Below, in pieces: positions 29,694-38,167 of a DNA stretch of 64,000 nucleotides. Below the pieces are notes generated by a model, which worked only from the letters and a program-made list of their open reading frames with translations, did no database searches and was not told where the DNA came from. The position numbers and the translations under genes are program-made. The first letter of the stretch is position 1; the number at the start of each line of letters is the position of its first letter. Source of the DNA: Paraburkholderia kururiensis JCM 10599 = LMG 19447 (GTDB taxonomy: Bacteria; Pseudomonadota; Gammaproteobacteria; Burkholderiales; Burkholderiaceae); assembly GCF_003986935.1 (NCBI RefSeq), contig NZ_RJZE01000002.1, forward strand, positions 186,001-250,000, in the 5' to 3' direction.

Positions 29694-32207
29694 ATGTTGA
29701 CCGATCGGCTTTTCGCACGCTCGGCGCGGCCGCCCGGCAACCGGAGCGAGCCTTCGCCGACCCGCTGGCACCACGGACCGTGGTGGTCCAATTCCTATCT
29801 GCTCACGCCGCTCCTGTCGATCCTCGTGTTTCTGATCGTCATGAGCCTCATTTTGTGGAGCCTCAACCGCCGGGAGCAGCAACAGCAGGAAGACACGCTG
29901 TATCGCAACGTCGCCTGGGCGCAGCAGCAGATCCGCCTCTCGATGACAGGCGCCCAGGAGCAGCTCCAGGCGCTTGCCCGCGACCTCGCCGCGGGCCATG
30001 CCGATCCGCATTCGTTTCAGGTGTCGACCACGGACATCATGCAGGGGCATCCCGAGATCCTCTACATGAACTGGTACACGAGCGCGCAGACGCCGCGCTG
30101 GCCGGATACGGCGCTGCCCGTGCTCGGCCAGCGGCTCGCGCGCCCCAACGACAACCAGATGGACGAGGCCGTGAAGGCCGCCTTCGGCGAAGCGCGCAGC
30201 ACGCGCCGCCAGGTGTACTCGCCGCTCATCTACGACGACCTCGGCAACGGCTACATCACACTGCAGACGCCGGTGTACCGCGACCGCGACTTCCTCGGCT
30301 CGATTGCCGCGGTGTTCTCGATCGAAGGCATCCTGAAGCACGACATCCCGCCCGAGCTTTCGGCCAAGTACAAGATCTCGATCATCGACGTCAACAACCG
30401 CGAGCTCGCCACCACGTCGACCCGCCCACGGCTGCCGCGCGACCAGTTCTACGACCTGCCGCTCGATCCGCCGGGCCAGGGCGTCTCAGTGCGGGTGTAC
30501 GCATACCCGCAGATGACCAACTTCACCAACAACACGCTGGTGTGGCTGGTGGCGGGTCTGTCGTGCTTCGTGCTCTGGAGCCTCTGGAGTCTCTGGAAGC
30601 ACACGCGCCAGCGCTTCGAAGCGCAGCAGGCGCTCTATGCCGAAGCGTTCTTCCGCCGCGCGATGGAAAACTCGGTGCTGATCGGCATGCGCGTGCTCGA
30701 CATGCACGGCCGCATCACGCACGTGAACCCCGCGTTCTGCCGCATGACGGGCTGGGACGAAAGCGACCTCGTCGGCAAGACGGCGCCGTTTCCATACTGG
30801 CCGCGAGACGCGTATCCGGAAATGCAGCGCCAGCTCGACATGACGCTGCGCGGCAAGGCACCGAGCTCGGGCTTCGAGCTGCGCGTGCGCCGCAAGGACG
30901 GCTCACTCTTTCACGCGCGGCTCTACGTGTCGCCGCTCATCGACAGTTCGGGCCGGCAGACCGGCTGGATGTCGTCGATGACGGACATCACCGAGCCCAA
31001 ACGCGCCCGCGAAGAACTGGCCGCCGCGCACGAGCGCTTCACCACGGTGCTGGAAAGCCTCGACGCCGCCGTGTCGGTGCTGGCCGCCGACGAAGCCGAA
31101 CTCCTGTTCGCCAACCGCTACTACCGGCACCTCTTCGGCATCCGTCCGGACGGGCACCTGGAGCTTGCGGGCGGCGGCTTCGACAGCGCGCAGGCGTCCT
31201 CTGACTCGATCGACATGGTGGACACCTACGCCGGCCTGCCCGCGGCGGCGCTCACGGAAAGCACGGCGGACGCGCAGGAAGTCTACGTGCAGAGCATCCA
31301 GAAGTGGTTCGAGGTGCGGCGCCAGTACATCCAGTGGGTGGACGGCCATCTCGCGCAGATGCAGATCGCCACCGACATCACCACGCGCAAGCAGGCCCAG
31401 GAACTCGCGCGCCAGCAGGACGAAAAACTCCAGTTCACGAGCCGTCTGATGACGATGGGCGAAATGGCGTCGTCGCTCGCGCACGAACTCAACCAGCCGC
31501 TCGCGGCGATCAACAACTATTGCTCCGGAACCGTTGCGCTGGTTAAATCTGGGCGCACTACTCCTGACAATCTGTTGCCCGTGCTCGAAAAGACCGCCCA
31601 GCAGGCTGTGCGCGCCGGCATGATCATCAAGCGCATCCGCGAATTCGTGAAGCGCAGCGAACCGAAACGCCAGGCCACCCGCGTCTCGGACATCGTCGCC
31701 GACGCTGTGGGCCTCGCCGAAATCGAAGCGCGCAAACGGCGCATCCGCATCGTCACGGACATCCGCTCGCGCATGCCGGTCATCTACGTCGACCCGGTGC
31801 TGATCGAACAGGTGCTCGTCAACCTACTCAAGAACGCCGCCGAAGCCATGGCCGAGGCGCGCCCGAACGCCGTGGACCCGGTGATCCGCGTGGTCGTCAG
31901 GCTCGACGGCGGCTTTGTCTGTATCAGCGTGGTCGACCAGGGCCCGGGCGTGGACGAAGCCACCGCCGAGCGGCTCTTCGAACCGTTCTACAGCACGAAG
32001 TCCGACGGCATGGGCATGGGCCTCAACATCTGCCGCTCAATCATCGAATCCCATCGCGGGCGCCTCTGGGTCGTGAACAACGTCGAAAGCGACGGTCACG
32101 TCACGGGCGCCACATTCCACTGCAGTCTGCCTATAGGCGAACCTGACGGCCCGAGTCACGGCGGGTCCGAAGTGCCGACACCCCAAACCGTTACGGGAGA
32201 GCTATGA
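29694..32207 (+). CDS. PAS-domain sensor histidine kinase, divergent from the PDH operon
   Basis: This 837-residue inner-membrane kinase has two membrane helices (about 36-58 and 282-303) enclosing an extracytoplasmic sensor of about 220 residues. A PAS domain follows (about 320-440, FRRAMENSVLIGMRVLDMHGRI), then a second PAS-like region (about 445-575). The HisKA domain has the phosphoacceptor in SLAHELNQPLAAINNY (H597). The HATPase domain has NLLKNAAEAM, DQGPGV and GMGMGLNICRSI. The kinase core is FixL/DctB-like. Its stop overlaps the response-regulator start (ATGA). The divergent position suggests it senses a carbon signal relevant to pyruvate metabolism; this is inference. Confidence 0.92.
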   Translation: MLTDRLFARSARPPGNRSEPSPTRWHHGPWWSNSYLLTPLLSILVFLIVMSLILWSLNRREQQQQEDTLYRNVAWAQQQIRLSMTGAQEQLQALARDLAAGHADPHSFQVSTTDIMQGHPEILYMNWYTSAQTPRWPDTALPVLGQRLARPNDNQMDEAVKAAFGEARSTRRQVYSPLIYDDLGNGYITLQTPVYRDRDFLGSIAAVFSIEGILKHDIPPELSAKYKISIIDVNNRELATTSTRPRLPRDQFYDLPLDPPGQGVSVRVYAYPQMTNFTNNTLVWLVAGLSCFVLWSLWSLWKHTRQRFEAQQALYAEAFFRRAMENSVLIGMRVLDMHGRITHVNPAFCRMTGWDESDLVGKTAPFPYWPRDAYPEMQRQLDMTLRGKAPSSGFELRVRRKDGSLFHARLYVSPLIDSSGRQTGWMSSMTDITEPKRAREELAAAHERFTTVLESLDAAVSVLAADEAELLFANRYYRHLFGIRPDGHLELAGGGFDSAQASSDSIDMVDTYAGLPAAALTESTADAQEVYVQSIQKWFEVRRQYIQWVDGHLAQMQIATDITTRKQAQELARQQDEKLQFTSRLMTMGEMASSLAHELNQPLAAINNYCSGTVALVKSGRTTPDNLLPVLEKTAQQAVRAGMIIKRIREFVKRSEPKRQATRVSDIVADAVGLAEIEARKRRIRIVTDIRSRMPVIYVDPVLIEQVLVNLLKNAAEAMAEARPNAVDPVIRVVVRLDGGFVCISVVDQGPGVDEATAERLFEPFYSTKSDGMGMGLNICRSIIESHRGRLWVVNNVESDGHVTGATFHCSLPIGEPDGPSHGGSEVPTPQTVTGEL

Positions 32208-32848
32208 ACAGCCCAGTCACCACCCAGGAAACCGTGTTTGTCGTCGACGACGACGAGGCCGTAAGAGACTCGCTGCGCTGGCTCCTGGAAGCGAACGGAT
32301 ACCGCGTGCAGTGCTTCGTCTCGGCCGAACAGTTTCTGGAGGCCTACCAGCCGGCGCACCAGGCGGGACAGATCGCGTGCCTGATTCTGGACGTGCGGAT
32401 GTCGGGCATGAGCGGGCTCGAACTCCAGGAGCGCCTGATCGCCGAAAACGCCTCGCTGCCCATCATCTTCGTGACGGGCCACGGCGACGTGCCGATGGCC
32501 GTGTCCACCATGAAGAAGGGCGCGATGGACTTCATCGAGAAGCCGTTCGACGAAGCCGAACTGCGCAAGCTCGTTGAGCGCATGCTGGAAAAGGCGCGCA
32601 GCGAAAGCTCGAGCGTGCAGCAACAGCGCGCGGCCGCCGAGCGGCTCGGCAAGCTCACGGCGCGCGAGCATCAGGTGCTCGAGCGCATCATCGCGGGCCG
32701 GCTCAACAAGCAGATTGCCGACGATCTGGGCATCAGCATCAAGACAGTGGAAGCGCACCGCGCCAACATCATGGAAAAGCTCAACGTGAACACGGTGGCC
32801 GACCTGCTGCGTCTGGCGTTGTCGAACAAGCCGCAGCAGGCGCAGTAA
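32204..32848 (+). CDS. FixJ/NarL-type response regulator
   Basis: This 214-residue regulator has an N-terminal receiver (VFVVDDDEAVRDSL; phosphoacceptor D63 in LILDVRMSGMSG; conserved lysine in FIEKPFDEAEL). The C-terminal LuxR-type helix-turn-helix includes LTAREHQVLERIIAGRLNKQIADDLGISIKTVEAHRANIM. It is translationally coupled to the kinase by a 4-bp overlap, so the two form a cognate pair. Probable targets include the divergent PDH operon, but no operator is identified. Confidence 0.94.
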   Translation: MNSPVTTQETVFVVDDDEAVRDSLRWLLEANGYRVQCFVSAEQFLEAYQPAHQAGQIACLILDVRMSGMSGLELQERLIAENASLPIIFVTGHGDVPMAVSTMKKGAMDFIEKPFDEAELRKLVERMLEKARSESSSVQQQRAAAERLGKLTAREHQVLERIIAGRLNKQIADDLGISIKTVEAHRANIMEKLNVNTVADLLRLALSNKPQQAQ

Positions 32849-33258
32849 GCGCAGGCGCGAGCGCCGAAGTCCCGCATGCCGGTCCACCGGGCGTCTCATG
32901 GAGCGCCGCACCGGACGGCATGCCGGGCTATCGCCCCCGGTGCCAGTTCGGGCGCAATGCCAGTTCGGGCGCAATGTGTGGTTTTCGCTCCGCTCGCTTC
33001 ATCTCTCCGCTCCCTTCATCCCTCCGCCCGCCTCTGAACTTCGCGAGGCTCGCTGCCTTTCCCCGGCAGGAACGCCAGGCGGCAAAGGTATAATTCCGGA
33101 CTTCAAAGCGGCCTGCCGCGCAGCAGCACAAAAAGGCACGTGCTGTCCCTGAACCGACAGGTTCATGGCCATGCGCGCCAAACGTGTCCCGTCCGCGCCG
33201 CCGCATGGCAGCGTTCACACGCGCCGCCCGCATTCCGAACTGCCCCTTTCGACCGACC
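32849..33258. other. 410-bp spacer before folD with a 17-bp tandem duplication
   Basis: No gene is seen. TGCCAGTTCGGGCGCAA is duplicated head to tail (32941-32957 and 32958-32974). A consensus TATAAT at 33089-33094, without a good -35, is a possible -10 for folD about 165 nt downstream. Confidence 0.55.
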
Positions 33259-34113
33259 ATGACAGCCACCCTGATCGACGGACTCGCCCTTTCCAAGACG
33301 CTGCGCGCCGACGTAGCCCAACGCGCCGCCGCGCTCACCGCCCGCGGCCATCAGCCTGGCCTCGCGGTCATACTCGTGGGCGACAATCCGGCGAGCGAAG
33401 TCTATGTACGCAACAAGGTGAAGGCCTGCGAAGACAACGGCATCTTCTCGTCCTACGACCGCTATCCCGCCACGTTCAGCGAAGCGGAACTGCTCGCGCG
33501 CATCGACGAACTCAATCGCGACCCGAAGATCCACGGCATTCTCGTGCAGCTGCCGCTGCCCGCGCACATCGACAGCCACAAGGTGATCGAGGCAATCGCG
33601 CCGGAAAAGGACGTCGACGGCTTTCACGTCGCGAACGCCGGTGCACTGATGACGGGCAAGCCGCTCTTTCGTCCGTGCACGCCGTATGGCGTGATGAAGA
33701 TGTTCGAGGCTTACGGCATTGCGCTCGCGGGCGCGAACGCCGTCGTGATCGGCCGCTCGAACATCGTCGGCAAGCCGATGGCGCTGCTGCTGCTCGAAGC
33801 CGGCGCCACGGTCACCATCTGCCACAGCAAGACCCGCGATCTGGCTGCGCACACGCGCGAGGCCGACGTGGTGGTCGCTGCCGTCGGCAAGCGCAACATT
33901 CTCACCGCCGACATGGTGAAGCCGGGCGCCACGGTGATCGACGTAGGCATGAACCGCGACGACGCCGGCAAGCTGCGCGGCGACGTTGATTTCGCGGGCG
34001 TGAAGGAAGTGGCGGGCCATATCACGCCGGTGCCGGGCGGCGTGGGGCCGATGACGATCACGATGCTGCTCGTCAACACGATCGAAGCGGCCGAGCGGGC
34101 TGCCGCGGGTTGA
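33259..34113 (+). CDS. folD: Bifunctional methylene-THF dehydrogenase / methenyl-THF cyclohydrolase
   Basis: FolD interconverts 5,10-methylene-THF and 10-formyl-THF using NADP+. The protein has 284 residues. The substrate/cyclohydrolase motif [17 protein letters not shown] contains the catalytic lysine. Also present are [28 protein letters not shown], the NADP motif [18 protein letters not shown] and the C-terminal [17 protein letters not shown]. The start at 33259 gives [15 protein letters not shown]. Its stop is 2 bp from the stop of the convergent acyltransferase gene. Confidence 0.98.
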   Translation: MTATLIDGLALSKTLRADVAQRAAALTARGHQPGLAVILVGDNPASEVYVRNKVKACEDNGIFSSYDRYPATFSEAELLARIDELNRDPKIHGILVQLPLPAHIDSHKVIEAIAPEKDVDGFHVANAGALMTGKPLFRPCTPYGVMKMFEAYGIALAGANAVVIGRSNIVGKPMALLLLEAGATVTICHSKTRDLAAHTREADVVVAAVGKRNILTADMVKPGATVIDVGMNRDDAGKLRGDVDFAGVKEVAGHITPVPGGVGPMTITMLLVNTIEAAERAAAG

Positions 34114-34115
34114 CC

Positions 34116-35336
34116 TCAGCGCGCCGGCGCATCTCCCACCATTCCCGGGGCGGCGTCGTCGGGTAACTCGCCCGCTTCGCCCCACGCGGTCAGTTCTTCA
34201 GCCTCGCCTTCGCCGGTCATCGATTCCAGCACGGCGCGGCGTCGTACGGCGCGCTCCGTGCGCGCCCGCACCCACCTGAGCGCCGGACGCTCCACGCCGT
34301 GCCACGAGAGCGCCGCGCACGCCAGAATGAACGGCGCGGCGATCAGCACGGCCGTCAGATGATCGAGATGCGGCGCGAGATTGGCCACGCACTGCTGCAC
34401 CACGAACCCGTAGATGTAGATGCCGTACGAGTAGTCGTTGCGCGGCACGAGGCGGCGCAACATGGGCGTGGTCGCCATCCAGAGCACGCCGTAGACGAAG
34501 GCGAGATAGAACAGCGGCTGCGCGGCCTCCGAATGATGCAGCGCGAGGTAGAGCGCCACGAGCCCCAGCGCGACCCGTCCGTCGAGCCGCACCGCGGCAC
34601 GCCACGCGTAGAGCAGCATGCCGAACATGAAGAACAGCTCCGGCCAGAACGAATAGCCGCCCGCCTTCACCGAAAAGTCGCGCATGCCGATGTGAAACGG
34701 ATGAACGTGGATGCGCAGCACGAACCCCAGCAGTCCGATTGCCAACGCCACCAGCGTGCCGCGCCGTGAAGTCAGCAAGCCGAGCGTGCCTGTCACCAGA
34801 ACGATCAGATAACAGCGCACCTCGATGGGCAGCGTCCAGAGCGGCGCGCAGATGTCGTGCGCGAAGCGGTTGTGTTCGAACACGCCGGGCAGCACCCAGC
34901 CCTCCTTCAGCACGATGGTCCTGAAATTGTCGAGGTTGATCCACGTCGCGCGCGAACCGAAGTAGGTGGACAACGGCAGTGTCGTGAAGAGCGGGCCGAG
35001 CACCAGCACGACCACCAGCGAACCCACGGCCACCGCCGGCCAGATTCGCGCCACGCGCAGCGCGACGAAGCGGATGACCGAGCGCTGCCGCACGAAGCTC
35101 GCGGTCACGAGCATGCCGCTCATCAGGAAAAACGCATAGACGCCGAGCGCGCCGAACGAGTCGAAGCCAAGGGTGGCGGTGGCCGGGTCAATCGCGCTGT
35201 CGCCCGGCTGCATCAGAAACGAATGGCAGTACACCACCGCGACGGCGGCCAAGAGGCGCACGAGATCGAAATTGTTGCCGCGGCGCAGTGTGCCGGGCGG
35301 GGTCCCGCGTGCAAGGGCATGCGAAAGCAAGGTCAT
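34116..35336 (-). CDS. Acyltransferase 3 family membrane protein
   Basis: This polytopic membrane O-acyltransferase of 406 residues has about ten hydrophobic helices. The family start is NFDLVRLLAAVAVVYCHSFLM, with the catalytic-type histidine after the first helix, then GVYAFFLMSGMLVTASF and a conserved RxxRIWPA motif (RVARIWPAVAV). Such enzymes modify O-antigen, exopolysaccharide or other glycans; the substrate cannot be told from sequence. I chose ATG 35336 (MTLLSHALARGTPPG). An upstream extension would translate the 12-bp spacer repeat (SRDS repeats), which argues against it. The tail after residue 375 is acidic and low in complexity. Confidence 0.88.
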   Translation of the reverse strand: MTLLSHALARGTPPGTLRRGNNFDLVRLLAAVAVVYCHSFLMQPGDSAIDPATATLGFDSFGALGVYAFFLMSGMLVTASFVRQRSVIRFVALRVARIWPAVAVGSLVVVLVLGPLFTTLPLSTYFGSRATWINLDNFRTIVLKEGWVLPGVFEHNRFAHDICAPLWTLPIEVRCYLIVLVTGTLGLLTSRRGTLVALAIGLLGFVLRIHVHPFHIGMRDFSVKAGGYSFWPELFFMFGMLLYAWRAAVRLDGRVALGLVALYLALHHSEAAQPLFYLAFVYGVLWMATTPMLRRLVPRNDYSYGIYIYGFVVQQCVANLAPHLDHLTAVLIAAPFILACAALSWHGVERPALRWVRARTERAVRRRAVLESMTGEGEAEELTAWGEAGELPDDAAPGMVGDAPAR

Positions 35337-35423
35337 GGCGGCAGCATCCGTAGGCGGACGTCGGCGATAGTGGAAATGCGAACAGGCGCAGCGAAAGCGC
35401 GGATCGATTGGCGATCCCTCGGG

Positions 35424-35470
35424 GTCACGCGAAGAGTCACGCGAAGAGTCACGCGAAGGATCACGCGAAT
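35424..35470. repeat. Tandem 12-bp repeat, four units
   Basis: GTCACGCGAAGA is repeated head to tail about four times, the last two diverged, in the spacer between the acyltransferase gene and prlC. Confidence 0.85.
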
Positions 35471-35855
35471 AAGTGGGCAGCGCCTTCGCAGCCGACACCG
35501 CGGCGAGCCTGCATGATGGGCCGCGTCCCGGCGAAAAACTGTTCGCTCACCCACGATCCGATACCGATTGCCGCACGGCGTGACGGGCGCCCTTCGTCCG
35601 CCTCTTGCCGGTTCCGTGCCCTGGCTCAAGCTGCGCGGGCGCCTCGCCCGAGCATGGCCCGGCAACTTCTGCTACCGTGCACAGAGCCCGGCGAGCGGGT
35701 TGGAAAGAGCGCGCCGCGCCCCAATAATGTCGGTATCCGGACGCACAGGGCGGACCGAAACACGCCGCCGCGGCTTCGGGCGAGCCGCACGCGAGCCCGC
35801 GCCCGTGATCCCTTTGCCCAGACACCGCAACCCACCGCGACAGACAGGAAGCACC
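35471..35855. other. Spacer upstream of prlC with no gene recognised
   Basis: Together with 35337-35423 and the repeat above, this forms a 519-bp gap between divergent genes. Several frames are open only because of the high GC content. AGGAAG (35846-35851) is the prlC ribosome site. Confidence 0.5.
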
Positions 35856-37958
35856 ATGTCCACTACCTCATCGACACAAAAGAATCCGCTTCTCGACTTC
35901 TCCGATCTGCCGCGCTTCGGCGACATCCGCCCCGAGCACGTCACGCCCGCGCTCGACGTGCTGCTCGCCAACGCGAACGCCGCCGTGGAGCGCGCGAGCC
36001 TGCCGGCCACGCCCGCGTCGTGGGTCGACGTCGTGGAACCGGTGGAGCGCGCCACCGAACCGCTGTCGCGCGCCTGGGGCGTGATCGGCCACCTCAATGC
36101 CGTGGCCGATACGCCCGAACTGCGCGCCGTCTACGGCGAAAACCTGCCGCGCGTGACCGAGTTCTGGTCGAGCGTCGGGCAAAACCTCGCGCTCTACGAG
36201 AAGTACAAGGCCCTTGCCGCAAGCGGCGATTTCGCGCTGCTTTCCGGCGAGCGCCGCAAGATTCTGGACAACGCGCTGCGCGACTTCCGCCTGTCCGGCG
36301 CAGAACTGCCCGAAGACCAAAAGCCGCGTTTCGCCGAACTGCAGGAACGCCAGGCTGCGCTTTCGAAGGCCTTTTCGGACCACGTGCTCGATTCCACCAA
36401 CGCTTACGCGTACATCGCGACCGAGGAATCGCAGCTTGCCGGCCTGCCTGAAGACGCTGTCGCCGCCGCCCGCGAAGCCGCCGAAAAGGAAGGCAAGAGC
36501 GGCTGGAAATTCACGCTGCACTTTCCTTCGTACTTCCCGGTCATGCAGTACGCCGAGAACCGTGCGATGCGCGAGACGATGTATCGCGCCTACGTGACAC
36601 GCGCCTCGGAACTCGGGCCCGTGTACGGCGGCGGCAAGCCCGAATGGGACAACACCGAGAACATCGCCGAACAACTGGCCCTGCGTGCCGAAGAAGCGAA
36701 GATGCTCGGTTACCGCAACTTCGCCGAGGTGTCGCTCGCGCCGAAGATGGCGGACTCGCCCGAGCAGGTCATGAGCTTCCTCGAAGACCTCGCGAAGCGC
36801 GCGCGTCCGCACGGCGAACGCGACTGGAAGGAGCTGCGCGAGTTCGCCGCCACCGAGCTGGGTCTCACGGCGCTCGAACCCTGGGACGTCGCGTTCGCCG
36901 GCGAACGTCTGCGCCAGAAGCGCTATTCGTTCTCGGAAAACGAGGTCAAGCAGTACTTTCCGGAAGACGTCGTGCTCAAGGGTCTCTTCAAGGTCACCGA
37001 AACGCTCTTCGGCGTGAAGATTCGCCGCGACGAAGCCGCCGTCTGGCATCCGGACGTGCGCTTTTTCCGCGTCGAGAACCCGGACGGCACGCTCGTCGCG
37101 CAGTTCTATCTCGACCTCTACGCGCGCGAAGGCAAGCGCGGCGGCGCATGGATGGACGACGCGCGCACCCGCCGCCGCCGCGGCCACAACGACGTGCAGA
37201 CGCCTGTCGCGTACCTCACCTGCAACTTCTCGGCGCCGGTGGGTGGCAGGCCCGCGTGCTTCACGCACGACGAAGTCATCACGCTCTTCCACGAATTCGG
37301 CCACGGGCTGCATCACATGCTCACGCGCGTGGACGAGCTGGGCGTGTCGGGCATCAACGGCGTGGAGTGGGATGCGGTCGAGCTGCCGTCGCAATTCATG
37401 GAGAACTTCTGCTGGGAGTGGGACGTGCTCTCCGACATGACGCAGCACGTCGATACCGCCGCGCCGCTGCCGCGCGAGCTGTTCGACAAGATGCTCGCAG
37501 CGAAGAACTTCCAGAGCGGGCTCGGCACACTGCGGCAGATCGTGTTCTCGATGTTCGACATGGCGCTACACGTCGACTTCGACGCGGCCGGCGCGAAGAG
37601 CGCCAACGACCTCGCCCGCGAGATCAACGAGCGCTTCCACGTCATCGCGCAGGCGCCCTTCTCGCGCTGGCCCAACACGTTCAGCCACATCTTCGCGGGC
37701 GGCTACGCGGCGGGCTACTACAGCTACAAGTGGGCCGAAGTGCTGTCGGCCGATGCGTACGCCGCATTCGAGGAAGCCGCACAGAGCGCAAGCGGCAGCG
37801 TGCTCGACGCGGCCACCGGCACGCGCTATCGCCGCGAGATTCTGGAAGTGGGCGGCAGTCGGCCGGCGATGGAATCGTTCAAGGCGTTCCGCGGCCGGGA
37901 GCCGACCATCGACGCCCTGCTGCGCCACAACGGCATGACGGAGACGGTGTCGCACTGA
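35856..37958 (+). CDS. prlC: Oligopeptidase A (M3 family zinc peptidase)
   Basis: This cytosolic thimet-like oligopeptidase degrades signal peptides and short peptides. The protein has 700 residues. The zinc motif HEFGH (residues 479-483, in LFHEFGHGLHHML) and the third ligand region GVEWDAVELPSQFMENFCWE are present, as is the M3 C-terminal signature GYAAGYYSYKWAEVLSADAY. The start at 35856 gives MSTTSSTQKNPLLDFSDLPR, preceded by AGGAAG. Confidence 0.96.
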   Translation: MSTTSSTQKNPLLDFSDLPRFGDIRPEHVTPALDVLLANANAAVERASLPATPASWVDVVEPVERATEPLSRAWGVIGHLNAVADTPELRAVYGENLPRVTEFWSSVGQNLALYEKYKALAASGDFALLSGERRKILDNALRDFRLSGAELPEDQKPRFAELQERQAALSKAFSDHVLDSTNAYAYIATEESQLAGLPEDAVAAAREAAEKEGKSGWKFTLHFPSYFPVMQYAENRAMRETMYRAYVTRASELGPVYGGGKPEWDNTENIAEQLALRAEEAKMLGYRNFAEVSLAPKMADSPEQVMSFLEDLAKRARPHGERDWKELREFAATELGLTALEPWDVAFAGERLRQKRYSFSENEVKQYFPEDVVLKGLFKVTETLFGVKIRRDEAAVWHPDVRFFRVENPDGTLVAQFYLDLYAREGKRGGAWMDDARTRRRRGHNDVQTPVAYLTCNFSAPVGGRPACFTHDEVITLFHEFGHGLHHMLTRVDELGVSGINGVEWDAVELPSQFMENFCWEWDVLSDMTQHVDTAAPLPRELFDKMLAAKNFQSGLGTLRQIVFSMFDMALHVDFDAAGAKSANDLAREINERFHVIAQAPFSRWPNTFSHIFAGGYAAGYYSYKWAEVLSADAYAAFEEAAQSASGSVLDAATGTRYRREILEVGGSRPAMESFKAFRGREPTIDALLRHNGMTETVSH

Positions 37959-38018
37959 GGTCTGCGGGTCTCAGCCGCGGCATTTTGCGACTGCGGCAGA
38001 CAAGCAGGTAAGCAAAAA

Positions 38019-38053
38019 AAAGCGCGCAGCGGGTACCTTCCGCCGCGCGCTTT
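38019..38053 (+). terminator. Terminator after prlC
   Basis: AAAGCGCGC-A-GCGG pairs with CCGC-C-GCGCGCTTT around a 7-nt loop, followed by GTTTTGT. It is preceded by an A-run, so it may also act on the minus strand for the convergent gene beyond the tandem repeat. Confidence 0.8.
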
Positions 38054-38061
38054 GTTTTGTA

Positions 38062-38138
38062 TGTGCCTTGTGTGTGCCTTGTGTGTGCCTTGTGTGTGCC
38101 TTGTGTGTGCCTCGTAGGTGCCTCGTAGGTGCCTCGTG
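38062..38138. repeat. Tandem 11-bp repeat, seven units
   Basis: Seven contiguous 11-bp units start as TGTGCCTTGTG. Units 5-7 drift to TGTGCCTCGTA, GGTGCCTCGTA and GGTGCCTCGTG. The array fills the space between the prlC terminator and the stop of the convergent amidohydrolase gene. It has no spacers, so it is not a CRISPR. Confidence 0.92.
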
Positions 38139-38167
38139 TGAGCCCGGTGAGGCGATCGAAAGCAACC

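Noticed and set aside
38062-38138. Possible CRISPR array
   Set aside because: Units of 11 bp are contiguous with no unique spacers and no cas genes nearby. The same holds for the arrays at 35424 and 57741.
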